In this document: piece after piece, positions 30,402-40,429 of the stretch
Position numbering within the stretch: position 1 is the stretch's first letter
Layout of the letters: each line of letters begins with the position of its first letter
NCBI RefSeq assembly: GCF_009800925.1
Contig: NZ_WOYF01000001.1
Span: 529,214-593,213 of the forward strand
DNA from: Budvicia diplopodorum
GTDB lineage: Bacteria; Pseudomonadota; Gammaproteobacteria; Enterobacterales; Enterobacteriaceae
Length of the DNA stretch: 64,000 nucleotides
Direction of reading: 5' to 3'
Notes under the pieces: model-generated
Told to the model about the DNA's origin: nothing
Database searches by the model: none
Seen by the model: only the letters and a program-made list of their open reading frames with translations
Made by a program: the position numbers and the translations under genes

Positions 30402-31448
30402 TTACTGCTTGATTAACTTATCCTTAAAGCCGTCCGAATAGCGTTCAACAAAGCCTGACTCCGACTTTGTAATGATCATCACTGGAATATTTAACCGGTT
30501 AGCCATCGCCATAGCCTCTTCAGCCCCTAAAACACCCAATGCGGTAGATAGCCCGTCAGCCGTCATGCAGGAAGGGTTTAAAACGGTAATCGAAACAATA
30601 TTATTTGAAATAGGTCTGCCGGTCCGGGGGTCAATCGTATGGGAATAGCGAACGCCATTAACCTCAAAAAAATTCCGATAATCCCCGGACGTAGCCATGG
30701 CCATATCGCCCGGCTCAATAATTTCTTGCACCTTTTGTTCAATACCGGCAACCGGCTTCTCAATGGCTATTCGCCACGGTGTATTGCGATCGTTATGGCC
30801 TTTGGTCCGAACCTCTCCGCCGATATCAACCATATAGTCATTAATACCCAATGAGGCTAAATAATCCGCCACGGCGTCAACGCCGTAGCCTTTAGCAATC
30901 GAGGAAAGGTCGAGATAAAGTTCAGGCACATGTTTAATAAGGCTATGTCCTTCCACGCTCAGCTTATCCATTCCAACCCAGGCTTTACGCTTTTCCAGTT
31001 CACCGTCTGAAGGTACTTCGTCCGGGCGGGCTTCTGGCCCGAATCCCCATAAATTGACCAGCGGCCCAACGGTAATATCTAGCGCACCCTGGCTCAACCG
31101 ACTAATTCGCATAGCTTCATTAACCACCTTGACCGTTGCCGCTGATACGGGAAAAGGCTGATTAACTTCCCGGCTGCTATTAAACCGGCTTAATTCAGAA
31201 CCGGGCCGATAAGTAGACATTTGATCGTTAACCTGTTCGAGCAATTTATCTATCTGTGACTGGAGCGCTTTTTCATCAGGGGAATCTGGCTTGCCAACAT
31301 ATTTAATAGAATAATAAGTGCCCATCGTTTGGCCGCTAATTGCCGACTGAGAGGGATTACAGGCGGTAAGAAAAATAGTACTGGTTAAAACTAATAATGA
31401 CATCAATAGATTAGATAAAATTGTCAAAATTTTTACCTTAATATACAT
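30402..31448 (-). CDS. apbE: FAD:protein FMN transferase (ApbE lipoprotein)
   Basis: 348 aa. Attaches FMN covalently to threonine residues of exported flavoproteins such as the Nqr and Rnf subunits. Lipoprotein signal with lipobox LTAC and acylated C30. The ApbE fold motifs SGQTMGTYYSIKYVG, LDLSSIAKGYGVDAVADYL, the YMVDIGGEVRTKG loop and YSHTIDPRTGRPI are intact. The N-terminus is long before the lipobox (hydrophobic from residue 8), and a start at M16 is possible. In E. coli the gene lies elsewhere; a position next to dinB/yafK is a lineage feature. Confidence 0.93.
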   Translation of the reverse strand: MYIKVKILTILSNLLMSLLVLTSTIFLTACNPSQSAISGQTMGTYYSIKYVGKPDSPDEKALQSQIDKLLEQVNDQMSTYRPGSELSRFNSSREVNQPFPVSAATVKVVNEAMRISRLSQGALDITVGPLVNLWGFGPEARPDEVPSDGELEKRKAWVGMDKLSVEGHSLIKHVPELYLDLSSIAKGYGVDAVADYLASLGINDYMVDIGGEVRTKGHNDRNTPWRIAIEKPVAGIEQKVQEIIEPGDMAMATSGDYRNFFEVNGVRYSHTIDPRTGRPISNNIVSITVLNPSCMTADGLSTALGVLGAEEAMAMANRLNIPVMIITKSESGFVERYSDGFKDKLIKQ

Positions 31449-31603
31449 AAAGTTAAAAACAGAAAATAACGGCTTTCCATAAAAAAGAATTACTCTTTTT
31501 ATATAATCTGACTTACACTAGCGCGCAAGAAAATTGGTTATAAATATAGCAACATTGTATTAATTAACTCTCCGGATATATGCCGTTAACAACAGGAAGA
31601 ACG

Positions 31604-32344
31604 ATGGGCAAATACGCATTCATGCTCAGCCTATTATTATTGTTGCCCGTTTCATTTTATTCAAATGCAGAAACGCCAACAGTAGAACAGCCAACAGCAC
31701 CACAACTATCAACCGAAAAACAAAAGCTATTAGGCTTACCTGTCTATATTCGAATTCTTAAAGAAGATAAAACCCTTGAGCTTTTTGTTAAAAATCAGGG
31801 CGGCTATAAGCTGGTTCAATCCTATCCGGTATGTAATTACTCCGGCGGACTAGGGCCAAAGCACTCTCAAGGTGACTTCAAAAGCCCCGAAGGATTTTAT
31901 CAGGTCACCATGAAAAGCCTGAATCCGAACAGTAAATTCTATCGTTCGTTTAATATTGGCTACCCTAACCAATACGATCAGGCCCACGGCTATACCGGTA
32001 AACATTTAATGGTACACGGTAACTGCGTATCTGAAGGCTGCTACGCCATGACGGATGCGCAGATTGCTGAAATCTATCAGTTTATCGAATACGCGCTCGT
32101 CAACGGCCAACCGGAAGTAGATATCAATATATTTCCATTCCGGATGACTGATGCAAATATGCAGCGTTATAGCCATTCGGTCCATTATGAATTCTGGCAA
32201 CAGCTTAAAACCGGCTATGACTTCTTTGAAAAGAACCGGTTACCACCAACCATGGTAGTCAATAACGGGCGCTACGATTTAGCACCTCAGGGCTTACTGG
32301 CCCATAATCAGAGCCAAGCTAGCGGTAACCCCTTCGCCCACTAG
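31604..32344 (+). CDS. dpaA: YafK/DpaA, L,D-transpeptidase-like enzyme
   Basis: 246 aa, the E. coli YafK length, from ATG 31604 preceded by AGGAAG; an ATG at 31580 has no such site. Signal peptide to about residue 22 (LLLLPVSFYSNA). YkuD domain with the catalytic motif HGNCVSEGCYAM, H138 and C146. In E. coli the protein (YafK, renamed DpaA) cuts Braun lipoprotein off peptidoglycan rather than attaching it. Its stop overlaps the yafJ stop tail-to-tail by 4 bp (CTAG). Confidence 0.92.
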   Translation: MGKYAFMLSLLLLLPVSFYSNAETPTVEQPTAPQLSTEKQKLLGLPVYIRILKEDKTLELFVKNQGGYKLVQSYPVCNYSGGLGPKHSQGDFKSPEGFYQVTMKSLNPNSKFYRSFNIGYPNQYDQAHGYTGKHLMVHGNCVSEGCYAMTDAQIAEIYQFIEYALVNGQPEVDINIFPFRMTDANMQRYSHSVHYEFWQQLKTGYDFFEKNRLPPTMVVNNGRYDLAPQGLLAHNQSQASGNPFAH

Positions 32345-33108
32345 AGTACTCGCTCACCAAAATGAAACAGGGCAAATTCTCCCTTCAGGATTTTTTGCCA
32401 CTGTTCATTACCGGTTAGTGGCTGCGTTGCAATCAGCGTCACCACGTCATTTGGCGTAGTCTGCTTCTGGAAATCAATTTCAACGTCTTCATCTAACAGC
32501 GTCGCCTTGCCAAACGGAGCCCGCCGCGTCAGCCAATATAAATTGGTTGAGCAGTAAGCCATGACATAGTGACCGTCTGAAAGCAGCATGTTAAACGTGC
32601 CTTTATCCCTCAGTTGTTCAGCGCATTTTGCGACAAACTTAAATACGGCAGGCCAGTTTCCCGGCCTGCGCGAATAGCGCTGTTTCAGCTGTTCCAGTAT
32701 CCAACAAAAAGCATACTCACTGTCAGTTTCACCAATAGGTTGGAAGAACGGCATGTTAAGCCTGCGATACCCAGTGAGCTGCCCATTGTGAGCAAAAGTC
32801 CAGTTTTTCCCCCACAGTTCTCGGGTGAAAGGATGGGTATTTTCTAACGCTACCGCCCCACGATTTGCCTGACGAATATGTGAGATTACGGCACAAGACT
32901 TAATCGGGTAATCCTGAACTAACTTGGCTATAGGAGAGTTAAAGCTAGGCTGTGGATCTTTGAACGTCCGGCAGCCCTTTCCTTCATAAAACGTAATACC
33001 CCAGCCATCCTTGTGCGGGCCAGTACGACCACCGCGTTGAATCAGGCCGGTAAAGCTAAAACAGATATCTGTTGGCACATTGGCACTCATTCCGAGTAAC
33101 TCACACAT
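32341..33108 (-). CDS. yafJ: YafJ, class II glutamine amidotransferase
   Basis: 255 aa, the E. coli length. The N-terminal nucleophile C2 in MCELLGMSANVP, the GGRTGPHKDGWGI loop and RQANRGAVALENTHPF with the NHNGQLTGYRR-type motif (TFAHNGQLTGY) mark a Ntn glutaminase domain. Its physiological reaction is unknown in any enterobacterium I recall. It lies between yafK (convergent) and gmhA (same strand, 67 bp), the E. coli order. Confidence 0.94.
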   Translation of the reverse strand: MCELLGMSANVPTDICFSFTGLIQRGGRTGPHKDGWGITFYEGKGCRTFKDPQPSFNSPIAKLVQDYPIKSCAVISHIRQANRGAVALENTHPFTRELWGKNWTFAHNGQLTGYRRLNMPFFQPIGETDSEYAFCWILEQLKQRYSRRPGNWPAVFKFVAKCAEQLRDKGTFNMLLSDGHYVMAYCSTNLYWLTRRAPFGKATLLDEDVEIDFQKQTTPNDVVTLIATQPLTGNEQWQKILKGEFALFHFGERVL

Positions 33109-33175
33109 ACCGGCCTCCTGTATTTATTTCAACGCGATCTTTATTTAAACCAAATGCAATAACGCGGAGAAAAGC

Positions 33176-33754
33176 CTATTTAACCATCTCTTTCTCAACC
33201 AGCAGCATCAGGATATGGATAACTTTAATGTGAACTTCCTGAATGCGATCCGCATAGCCAAAATGAGGAACACGCACTTCGACATCGGCCAAACCGTCCA
33301 TCTTTCCGCCGTCTTTGCCGGTTAGCAAAATCACTTTCATCCCTTTGGCGCGAGCGGCTTCAATCGCTTTTAATATATTGGCTGAATTACCTGAAGTTGA
33401 TAGGCCAAACAGTACGTCACCTTCACGACCTACGGCTTCAAGATAGCGTGAAAACACATAGTCATAGCCAAAATCGTTACTAACACAAGAGATATGACTA
33501 GGATCGGAAATAGCAATGGCCGGATAGCCCGGTCGATTTTCACGATACCGTCCGGTTAGCTCTTCGGCAAAATGCATCGCATCACAGTGAGATCCACCGT
33601 TACCACAGGAAAGAACTTTACCGCCGGCTTTAAAAGAGTTCGCCAACAGCATGGCTGCACGCTGCACAGATTCAATATTAGCGCTGTCACTCAAGAATTT
33701 TTGTAATACATCGGCTGCTTCATTCAATTCACTACGGATTAGATCTTGATACAT
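33176..33754 (-). CDS. gmhA: Sedoheptulose-7-phosphate isomerase GmhA
   Basis: 192 aa, the E. coli length. First step of ADP-heptose synthesis for the lipopolysaccharide inner core. SIS fold with the [23 protein letters not shown] phosphate-sugar loop (part: [13 protein letters not shown]) and the [17 protein letters not shown] loop; zinc ligands E65 and H180-type residues lie in these loops and in [10 protein letters not shown]. Same strand and near yafJ, as in E. coli (lpcA). Confidence 0.96.
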   Translation of the reverse strand: MYQDLIRSELNEAADVLQKFLSDSANIESVQRAAMLLANSFKAGGKVLSCGNGGSHCDAMHFAEELTGRYRENRPGYPAIAISDPSHISCVSNDFGYDYVFSRYLEAVGREGDVLFGLSTSGNSANILKAIEAARAKGMKVILLTGKDGGKMDGLADVEVRVPHFGYADRIQEVHIKVIHILMLLVEKEMVK

Positions 33755-33858
33755 GAATAACCTCTTATATTGAATAAAATTTAATAAACCGCTGGGCCCA
33801 AGTTTAGCGGATAGCTTAGGCCTCGAGAAGCGCTATCACTGAATATTAGCGTTCCCAA

Positions 33859-34461
33859 TCAATTTACCGATGTGTTGGCTTCATTCTGGATATACAAACT
33901 GGCAAGCTGTTGTCTGTTTGATGCCATAACTAAGGGTAATAGAAGAAGAGAGCCGGGCACTGACGCAATCATGCTCAGGATCCAGACGGTAGCACATAAG
34001 CTACGTAGGTTATTAGACCAGCGAGAACGGTAAGCGATTATCATTAGAATCGTTCCCATCGTGACGGAAACAACGGAAATACGGTGTACTAAGCCAATGG
34101 TCCCGCTATAAGCGACCAGAGAACTTAGCGCTAATAAAAAATAGAGCAGCGCACCAATAACGCCGGGAATAAAGTTAGGCGTTTCACTGCCCAATTTATA
34201 CTCTTTTGCGACGTCGATTAGAGCCTGACGATCTTCACCTGAAAAAAGGACATCGATCCATCCGCTACGCGGATTCTGAACGAATAAAACCCGCCGCCCT
34301 TTTTTAATCACTGCCGATGAGGCATCCTGCTTTATTACCGCTGAGCCGCCCTTTTTCCAGACAATCTCTAAGCCGCTTATACGTTCGGATAAAGCGTAAA
34401 AGAACCGTTCAATGAATGGTGAATCAAAACGCTTTTTAAATAGAAATCTGAGAAACCACAT
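33859..34461 (-). CDS. Unknown membrane protein
   Basis: 200 aa with no family I recognise. The N-terminal half (1-105) is soluble and basic, with a repeat-like KKGGSAVIKQDASSAVIKKG stretch and a Trp-containing motif FVQNPRSGWIDVLFSG. Residues about 108-190 hold three or four hydrophobic segments (GVIGALLYFLLALSSLVAYSG, VVSVTMGTILMIIAY, LCATVWILSMIASVPGSLLLL), so it is an inner-membrane protein with a cytoplasmic head. It lies between gmhA and tRNA-Asp, where E. coli has the unrelated yafT/fadE region. A real gene by its length and composition; function open. Confidence 0.65.
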   Translation of the reverse strand: MWFLRFLFKKRFDSPFIERFFYALSERISGLEIVWKKGGSAVIKQDASSAVIKKGRRVLFVQNPRSGWIDVLFSGEDRQALIDVAKEYKLGSETPNFIPGVIGALLYFLLALSSLVAYSGTIGLVHRISVVSVTMGTILMIIAYRSRWSNNLRSLCATVWILSMIASVPGSLLLLPLVMASNRQQLASLYIQNEANTSVN

Positions 34462-34570
34462 AAAAGCCTTTGAAAAGGAAATTGATTTTATCGAGTGAAT
34501 TTATAAGATGATTAAGGCGAAATAAAGAGTGCGTGTAAAGTGAAATGTGCTATCAGCAATAGATTCAGGC

Positions 34571-34602
34571 AAAAAAAATCCCCTGAGCGATTAACTCAGG
34601 GG
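34571..34602 (-). terminator. Terminator of the tRNA-Asp gene
   Basis: On the minus strand CCCCTGAG-TTAATCG-CTCAGGGG followed by A and eight T's, 10 bp past the tRNA 3' end. Confidence 0.92.
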
Positions 34603-34612
34603 ACTCAAATAG

Positions 34613-34689
34613 TGGCGGAACGGACGGGACTCGAACCCGCGACCCCCTGCGTGACAGGCAGGTATTCTAACCAACTGAACTACCGCTCC
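34613..34689 (-). tRNA. aspV: tRNA-Asp (anticodon GTC)
   Basis: 77 nt including encoded CCA. Acceptor GGAGCGG pairs with CCGTTCC before GCCA, the D-loop contains AGTTGGTT, the anticodon is GTC in CCTGTCACG, and the T-arm reads GGTTCGAGTCC. Identical base for base to the second copy at 63623-63699. It lies upstream-to-downstream between dnaQ and a terminator, the aspV position of E. coli. Confidence 0.98.
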
Positions 34690-34805
34690 ACAGTTGCTTT
34701 CTTTGAAAGCGAGGCAGATAGTACGGTTACGCTCATAACGAGTCAATGAAAATTTGCTAAAACAGAATCAATTGGACACAAATTCAACGAAGTCCGTAAA
34801 TCTGA

Positions 34806-35570
34806 CTAATTTATTATTTCATTATCGATTGCCGTACGCCAAAGGCAGCTACCCGCTTTTTTAGCAATAAGGTCTAATCTGGACTCATGAGCTTCAATTT
34901 CATTTTCACTGGCATAGATCACTTTCAATGCCGTTTCTGCTCGAATAATACGTTGTACCTCCGCCCCGCGGGTCTGAGATGCTGACTCGCCTTCAACAGA
35001 AAATGACAGCGATGTTTGACCACCGGTCATGGTCAAATAAACTTCAGCCAGTATCTCGGCATCGAGTAATGCGCCGTGGAGAGTTCGGCGGCTGTTGTCG
35101 ATATCTAAGCGGTTACATAATGCATCTAAGCTATTTCGCTTACCCGGGAACATCCTACGGGCAAGCGTTAAGGAGTCAGTGATAGTACAGAAGGAATCAA
35201 CCTTGGGATAATCACTTCGCAGCTTACGGAATTCATGGTCCATAAAGCCGACGTCAAACGATGCATTATGAATAACTAATTCAGCACCGTTAATAAAGTC
35301 ATAGAAATCATCGGCTATGTCGGCAAACGTCGGTTTATCAGCCAGAAATTCATCGCTGATACCGTGAACACCATAAGCTTCAGGATCGACTAAGCGATCG
35401 GGCTTAACATACACATGGAAATGCCTTCCCGTCAGCCGCCGGTTAATCACTTCGACGGCACCGATCTCAATAATCCGATGGCCTTCATAATGAACGCCGA
35501 CCATGTTCATACCCGTTGTTTCGGTATCCAGAACGATCTGGCGTGTAATTTCAGTGCTTATTGGTTCCAT
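34806..35570 (-). CDS. dnaQ: DNA polymerase III epsilon subunit DnaQ (proofreading exonuclease)
   Basis: 254 aa, against 243 in E. coli. 3'-5' exonuclease of the replicative polymerase. Exo motifs: D15 and E17 in [10 protein letters not shown], the [11 protein letters not shown] motif, and LHGALLDA with the catalytic His/Asp. The clamp-binding motif QTSLSF and a C-terminal alpha-subunit binding tail ([22 protein letters not shown]) are present. The C-terminus runs 9 residues past the usual ...CLWR end (TAIDNEIIN). Divergent from rnhA with 49 bp between starts. Confidence 0.97.
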   Translation of the reverse strand: MEPISTEITRQIVLDTETTGMNMVGVHYEGHRIIEIGAVEVINRRLTGRHFHVYVKPDRLVDPEAYGVHGISDEFLADKPTFADIADDFYDFINGAELVIHNASFDVGFMDHEFRKLRSDYPKVDSFCTITDSLTLARRMFPGKRNSLDALCNRLDIDNSRRTLHGALLDAEILAEVYLTMTGGQTSLSFSVEGESASQTRGAEVQRIIRAETALKVIYASENEIEAHESRLDLIAKKAGSCLWRTAIDNEIIN

Positions 35571-35619
35571 TTTATGTCAGACTTACCGTTTTCAAACTTA
35601 TAGGACGAGTCTACCAGAA

Positions 35620-36087
35620 ATGCAAAAACAGGTAGAAATATTCACCGACGGTTCCTGTTTGGGCAATCCCGGACCAGGAGGCTATGGCGCTATTTTACGC
35701 TATAAACAGCATGAGAAAACCCTCAGTGCTGGATATTTTCTTACAACCAACAATCGCATGGAGCTTTTAGCTGCAATCACGGCGCTCGAATCGCTAACAT
35801 CTGCCTGTAATGTCATACTCAGTACCGACAGCCAATATGTTCGTCAGGGGATCATGAGTTGGATCCATAACTGGAAAAAACGCGGCTGGAAAACGACGGA
35901 TAAGAAGCCGGTTAAAAACGTTGACCTCTGGTTGCGCCTCGATGAAGCAATTACTCGCCATAATATAGACTGGCAGTGGGTCAAAGGTCATTCAGGCCAC
36001 GAAGAAAATGAACGTTGCGACCAGCTAGCCAGATCGGCAGCAGAAAAACCAACGTTGAAAGACGAAGGCTACAAGCCGGATGCATAA
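35620..36087 (+). CDS. rnhA: Ribonuclease HI
   Basis: 155 aa, exactly the E. coli length, from ATG 35620; the frame is open upstream to 35503 but that part is antisense to dnaQ and not needed. Cleaves RNA in RNA-DNA hybrids. Catalytic residues D10 ([16 protein letters not shown]), E48 (NNRMELLA), D70 (LSTDSQYV) and the late Asp in ENERCDQLA are all present. Divergent from dnaQ over a 49-bp gap, the classic overlapping promoter arrangement. Confidence 0.97.
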   Translation: MQKQVEIFTDGSCLGNPGPGGYGAILRYKQHEKTLSAGYFLTTNNRMELLAAITALESLTSACNVILSTDSQYVRQGIMSWIHNWKKRGWKTTDKKPVKNVDLWLRLDEAITRHNIDWQWVKGHSGHEENERCDQLARSAAEKPTLKDEGYKPDA

Positions 36088-36100
36088 CGAAAAATAAACG

Positions 36101-36823
36101 CTAATCGTTATTATGCATCTTTTTCGTCGCGCCAACGGCGCCACGATTAACCCGAAATCGCTTTTGAAATGTCAGAAGCGGATTCAAGGTTAACGGAATG
36201 GTTCTCTTACGAGCAATAATCAAGGTTTGGCACCCCACTGCAGGTATATGAGCGCTTAGCAACGAATGCCCTTCTGGCCCCCATGGAACAACCTGAAAAT
36301 GCGATTGATATAACACTTCATAATTTAGCAAACTCAGCCAGTCTATCATCCGCATTTTACTAAATACCCGGCAGCAATATGGATGCTTGTTTCTGATAAA
36401 CGGAATCAGCTTTCCAGCCCCAACGATACTGAACGGATTAAAACCACTAATAATAAGCCAACCATCATCAATCAGAACCCGATCAACCTCGCGCAAAACA
36501 CGGTGGGGATCCTCGGAATAAGACAACGTATTAGCCAATAAACAGGCATCAATGGTTTTATCAATAAACGGCAACTGAAAGTTATCGGCATAAACCTGAA
36601 TATCTGAGCCAGAAGAAGAAACGTTAAAATGGTGTGAAATCAGGCATTGTTCAGTATTTACGCTGGCGCTTAGCCGCCCTAACTTCATCAAATGGAACCC
36701 GAATAGCTTTGGCCACCAAGGTTCAAGCTGTAGCTCTAAAGCCTGATGATAGGCATGGCCATGAGATAGCTCATCCCAAGATAATGGAGGTGATAAAATC
36801 TTTGAGGTACGTGCAACATTCAT
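36101..36823 (-). CDS. yafS: YafS, class I SAM-dependent methyltransferase
   Basis: 240 aa, the E. coli YafS length. Methyltransferase domain 11-type: the SAM-site region IQVYADNFQLPFIDKTIDACLLANTLSYSEDPHRVLREVDRVLIDDGWLIISGFNP (quoted in part: FIDKTIDACLLANTL and REVDRVLIDDGWLIISGFNP) is clear. Its N-terminal glycine loop is poorly conserved, as in E. coli. The substrate is unknown. Convergent with rnhA (13 bp) and divergent from gloB (44 bp), the E. coli order. Confidence 0.93.
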   Translation of the reverse strand: MNVARTSKILSPPLSWDELSHGHAYHQALELQLEPWWPKLFGFHLMKLGRLSASVNTEQCLISHHFNVSSSGSDIQVYADNFQLPFIDKTIDACLLANTLSYSEDPHRVLREVDRVLIDDGWLIISGFNPFSIVGAGKLIPFIRNKHPYCCRVFSKMRMIDWLSLLNYEVLYQSHFQVVPWGPEGHSLLSAHIPAVGCQTLIIARKRTIPLTLNPLLTFQKRFRVNRGAVGATKKMHNND

Positions 36824-36867
36824 GACGTATTATCTCTATTGTCTTCATCTAAAAATCAGGGGCTATC

Positions 36868-37623
36868 ATGCATCTTATCAGGATTCCAGCATTCCAAGAC
36901 AATTACATTTGGCTATTAGCTAATCATGAACGTCTGGCTATTATTGTTGACCCAGGTGAAGCACAGCCCGTTATCGATGCACTGAGCCCAAATAAGCTGG
37001 TACCAACAGCGATTTTATTAACTCACCACCATAATGACCATACCGGTGGCGTGATGGAGCTGGTTAAACAATATCCTGAATTAAAGGTTTATGGCCCAGA
37101 AGAAACACGCGTTAAAGGAGCACAAATAATAGTAAAAGAAGGCGATGAGATTAACCTTCTCGGTATAGCGTTTAACGTTATTGAAGTTCCTGGCCACACT
37201 CTTGGTCATGTTGCCTACCATTCAGCCCCTTACCTCTTTTGCGGAGACACGCTCTTTTCTGCAGGCTGTGGACGAATATTTGAAGGTACGGCAAAGCAGA
37301 TGTATCAATCACTACAAAAACTGGCTGCCCTGCCTGATTCAACAAAAGTGTGCTGTGCTCACGAATATACACTATCAAATTTACGCTTTGCTCACACAAT
37401 TTCACCAGAAAATATCGAAATTAAAACATATCAGAAACAAATAGAGCGATTACGTTCAGAAAATCAAGCTTCCGTGCCAACAGAGCTACGGTTAGAAAGA
37501 AGAATTAATCTTTTCTTACGATGTCATGACGTTGATTTACAAAGAGAGTTAGATATCAATGAGCCAACTATTGAAATCTGGCAGGTTTTTGAGCGATTAA
37601 GGTCGATGAAAGACAACTACTAA
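36868..37623 (+). CDS. gloB: Glyoxalase II (hydroxyacylglutathione hydrolase)
   Basis: 251 aa, the E. coli length. Hydrolyses S-lactoylglutathione, the second step in methylglyoxal detoxification. Metallo-beta-lactamase fold with the two-metal motif [11 protein letters not shown] (H53, H55, D57, H58), the second His in [11 protein letters not shown], the metal-bridging Asp in [17 protein letters not shown], and [14 protein letters not shown]. The C-terminal helices bind glutathione. Next to yafS and mltD as in E. coli. Confidence 0.97.
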   Translation: MHLIRIPAFQDNYIWLLANHERLAIIVDPGEAQPVIDALSPNKLVPTAILLTHHHNDHTGGVMELVKQYPELKVYGPEETRVKGAQIIVKEGDEINLLGIAFNVIEVPGHTLGHVAYHSAPYLFCGDTLFSAGCGRIFEGTAKQMYQSLQKLAALPDSTKVCCAHEYTLSNLRFAHTISPENIEIKTYQKQIERLRSENQASVPTELRLERRINLFLRCHDVDLQRELDINEPTIEIWQVFERLRSMKDNY

Positions 37624-37695
37624 TGCTTTTAGTTGAGTTATCTCGCTAGGCACAGTATTATCGCTCGACTTTTAATCAACAAATGAAGCGTATAA

Positions 37696-39219
37696 ATGAA
37701 GGCAAAAGCGATTCTATTCGCTTCTGTGCTACTTGTTGGTTGTCAGGCAACAAATCAAGATGTCTCACAATTACCCAAAGTAGACCAGAATCTGTCTTCA
37801 GCTAGTGACTTTTTCACAGCAACTTCTCAGGTAGACAACGTTGATTGGCTAATGAATGATGATGGCCTGACGGAGAAGAATATATGGAAAGTAGTCAGTG
37901 AAGAGCTGAAGATGGAGGTTCCGGAAAATGACCGGATCCGCGTTCAAAAAGACTATTACTTAAAGCATAAGAGCTATCTCCACGATGTAACATTACGGGC
38001 TGAACCGTACATGTACTGGATCATCAGCCAAATCAAAGAACGTGATATGCCGATGGAACTCGTACTATTACCCATAGTGGAGAGCGCTTTTAATCCAAAT
38101 GCCACCTCATCGGCGCGTGCCGCTGGATTATGGCAAATTGTGCCCACTACTGGTCTTTATTACGGTCTTAAACAAGATAAATGGTACGATGGCCGTAGAG
38201 ACGTAGCACAATCAACTACCGCAGCGTTAGACATGCTAGAACGCCTTAACGGTATGTTTAACGGTGACTGGCTCCAAACGATTGCGGCCTATAACTGCGG
38301 AGAAGGCAGAGTTCTTCGTGCAATCAAAGAAAATGAGGCGAGAGGTCTTCCAACGGACTATTGGTCGCTTGATCTACCAAAAGAAACGTCTTTCTACGTA
38401 CCCAAATTACTTGCGTTAAGCGAGATGATTAAAAATCAAGATCGCTATGACATTTCCTTACCTAATAGCACCATAACCCGAGCGCTAACCCGTATTGAGG
38501 TTGGGCAGCAAATTGAGTTAACTCAGGCAGCTAAAATGGCAGGAATGCCGTTGCAAAAGCTTCAAACTTATAATGCGGGCTATAAACACAACATCACGGC
38601 TCCAGATGGCCCTCATACCATCATGCTACCAATAGACAATGCCAAACGGCTAAAAGCGTCATTAAGTAGTGGTGAGCTCAGTTTAGTTAATTGGGGTCAG
38701 CATCGGGTTGTTAACGGTGAAACCGTTGAGATATTAGCGAAACGCTATGGCATTGCGGCAGAAGATATCCGACAGGCAAATGGTTTAACCTCCCAGATAT
38801 CTTCCGGGCAGATTATTACATTACCCATATCCGGGGAATATATTAGTCAGATAGCCGCTCAGCAAACTCAAGTTGCTCAAAATGCATCTAAGCAAGCAAT
38901 ATCTAAAACTAAATATACCGTACGAACGGGCGATACCATCGCTTCAGTTGCTAAACGTCACAAAGTCAAAGCCAGCGACATCCAACTTTGGAATAAAATG
39001 GCTAAAAACAGCAAATTGAAAGTTGGTCAGCCTTTACAGATAGTGACCACGAGTAACCGAAGCAAGGCTATTACTTATAAGGTTCGTAAAGGTGATTCAT
39101 TAACCAGCATCGCTAAGCGTCATAACGTCGATATCAATGATGTTTTAGACTGGAACTCGGCGCTGGCAGACGTTCATAACCTGCAACCCGGCGATACGCT
39201 AACGTTGTATAAACGCTAA
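37696..39219 (+). CDS. mltD: Membrane-bound lytic murein transglycosylase D with three LysM domains
   Basis: 507 aa, longer than E. coli MltD (452 aa). Lipoprotein signal with lipobox LVGC and acylated C16. Catalytic transglycosylase domain about 100-240 with E129 in VESAFNPNATS and the AAYNCGEGRV motif. Three LysM peptidoglycan-binding repeats at about 336-378, 407-450 and 459-505, one more than E. coli. Cuts the glycan strands between MurNAc and GlcNAc. After gloB with a 72-bp gap; convergent with yafD. Confidence 0.95.
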   Translation: MKAKAILFASVLLVGCQATNQDVSQLPKVDQNLSSASDFFTATSQVDNVDWLMNDDGLTEKNIWKVVSEELKMEVPENDRIRVQKDYYLKHKSYLHDVTLRAEPYMYWIISQIKERDMPMELVLLPIVESAFNPNATSSARAAGLWQIVPTTGLYYGLKQDKWYDGRRDVAQSTTAALDMLERLNGMFNGDWLQTIAAYNCGEGRVLRAIKENEARGLPTDYWSLDLPKETSFYVPKLLALSEMIKNQDRYDISLPNSTITRALTRIEVGQQIELTQAAKMAGMPLQKLQTYNAGYKHNITAPDGPHTIMLPIDNAKRLKASLSSGELSLVNWGQHRVVNGETVEILAKRYGIAAEDIRQANGLTSQISSGQIITLPISGEYISQIAAQQTQVAQNASKQAISKTKYTVRTGDTIASVAKRHKVKASDIQLWNKMAKNSKLKVGQPLQIVTTSNRSKAITYKVRKGDSLTSIAKRHNVDINDVLDWNSALADVHNLQPGDTLTLYKR

Positions 39220-39241
39220 AATCTAAAACCACGCTAATCTT

Positions 39242-40048
39242 CTATGGGTTAGCGTGGAATTGAACAATTAACGGGTTATGATCCGATGCCTGAGTGGCTA
39301 ATACTGATGCATCGGCAACCTGTAATCCCCGATAAAAAACAAAATCCAGCGGCCGGCCAAACGCTTTCTTTCGAAGATCGTCAGTAAAACGAACTTCTTG
39401 TAAACCAGTTAACGTCGAAAACCGATATAACGAGTAAAGTCGTTGTCGGCTCCACGCATTAAAGTCTCCCGCTAAAATAACTGGCCCCCGATGCTGTAAA
39501 ATCTGTTCACCAATGGGCTTTAGCTGTTGTTGATAAATATCAACGCCAAAACTAAAGTTAACCGCATGAATATTCACCACCATTAGTTGTCGACCATCTT
39601 CTAATGGATACACCGTCACCAATGCGGATTTAGATAAACGTAAAAGCGGCTCACGCTCTCTTAACGGGCAACAATAGATAGGATTAGCCGAAGATAACGT
39701 CATCACGCCAGAGGCCGACTGAGGCATAACAATTGCCGGTACTTGATCGACAGCTAAATAGCTTGAAGTAGCAAAATTAATCAATTCTGGGGTAGTCTGA
39801 GCCTCTTGCAATAAAACTAACTGGCTATCTAGACCATACTTTTTCAATACTTTTAGCCAATCAGCCCGCTGTTGTTTGAATATATTCCAAACCATTACCT
39901 GTAACAAACCCGTTCCGGGTAAAACCACACCAGAGGAACTCGCTGAATGAGGAAAAATTCGTTCAGCCGGGTTCGCTGCCGTATATCTGAGCGCATATGT
40001 AGGCTTTGGCACGTGACTTAACCACCTCTGTTGTGCATGTACAGTCAT
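39242..40048 (-). CDS. yafD: YafD, endonuclease/exonuclease/phosphatase family protein
   Basis: 268 aa, similar to E. coli YafD (266 aa). The EEP fold shows [13 protein letters not shown] (first strand), VLLQEAQ (metal Glu), the [15 protein letters not shown] block, [16 protein letters not shown] (Asp/Asn pair) and the closing SDHNPL motif with catalytic Asp-His. The physiological substrate is unclear. Convergent with mltD. It is the last chromosomal core gene before the type VI secretion island, which starts 381 bp away. Confidence 0.93.
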   Translation of the reverse strand: MTVHAQQRWLSHVPKPTYALRYTAANPAERIFPHSASSSGVVLPGTGLLQVMVWNIFKQQRADWLKVLKKYGLDSQLVLLQEAQTTPELINFATSSYLAVDQVPAIVMPQSASGVMTLSSANPIYCCPLREREPLLRLSKSALVTVYPLEDGRQLMVVNIHAVNFSFGVDIYQQQLKPIGEQILQHRGPVILAGDFNAWSRQRLYSLYRFSTLTGLQEVRFTDDLRKKAFGRPLDFVFYRGLQVADASVLATQASDHNPLIVQFHANP

Positions 40049-40429
40049 TAACGTTAATGGCCAGTTTACCCAAGCTATAAAATCAACGCTAAGCTTGGTT
40101 AAATAAAAAAGTAATGTGCGATTATGATACTTAACAAGAAAGGAATGAATATATCTAGAAACAGAATATCATTTTTGGACAATAGCAAATCATACAGCTA
40201 TTCCGATGAGGTGCATTATAGGCCATTTTGAAAAAGACTTGCACGCAGGATTTAGTGTCAAGACTTTACATTCACGGCCAGCACGCATAGAGACTATGTA
40301 CGGATGCTTCAGTATCAACAATGTACATCCTTTACGGTTTTCTTCCCTTATATAGCCCTCTCATACAGCTCCTAGCCGGAAAAAGGCCTCGTTTGGAAAA
40401 TGAACAAAAACACTTCGGTTAAACGCGGG
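40049..40429. other. Junction between yafD and the T6SS island
   Basis: 381 bp without a gene I can support. It holds the yafD promoter and the end of the T6SS transcript. I see no transposase fragment, no tRNA piece and no clear direct repeat with the other side of the island. A weak GCGGG-N6-CCCGC hairpin overlaps the tssE stop. Confidence 0.6.

Noticed and set aside
34540..34749. An open frame across the tRNA-Asp gene encoding a peptide with TGLEPATPCVTGRYSNQLNYRST, seen again at 63562-63981
   Set aside because: It is the antisense strand of the tRNA-Asp (and of 5S rRNA in the second case). The same peptide arises at both identical tRNA copies only because the tRNA sequence is the same.
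35503..35619. Longer start for rnhA (39 extra residues)
   Set aside because: This part is antisense to the dnaQ start; the ATG at 35620 gives the exact 155-aa enzyme.
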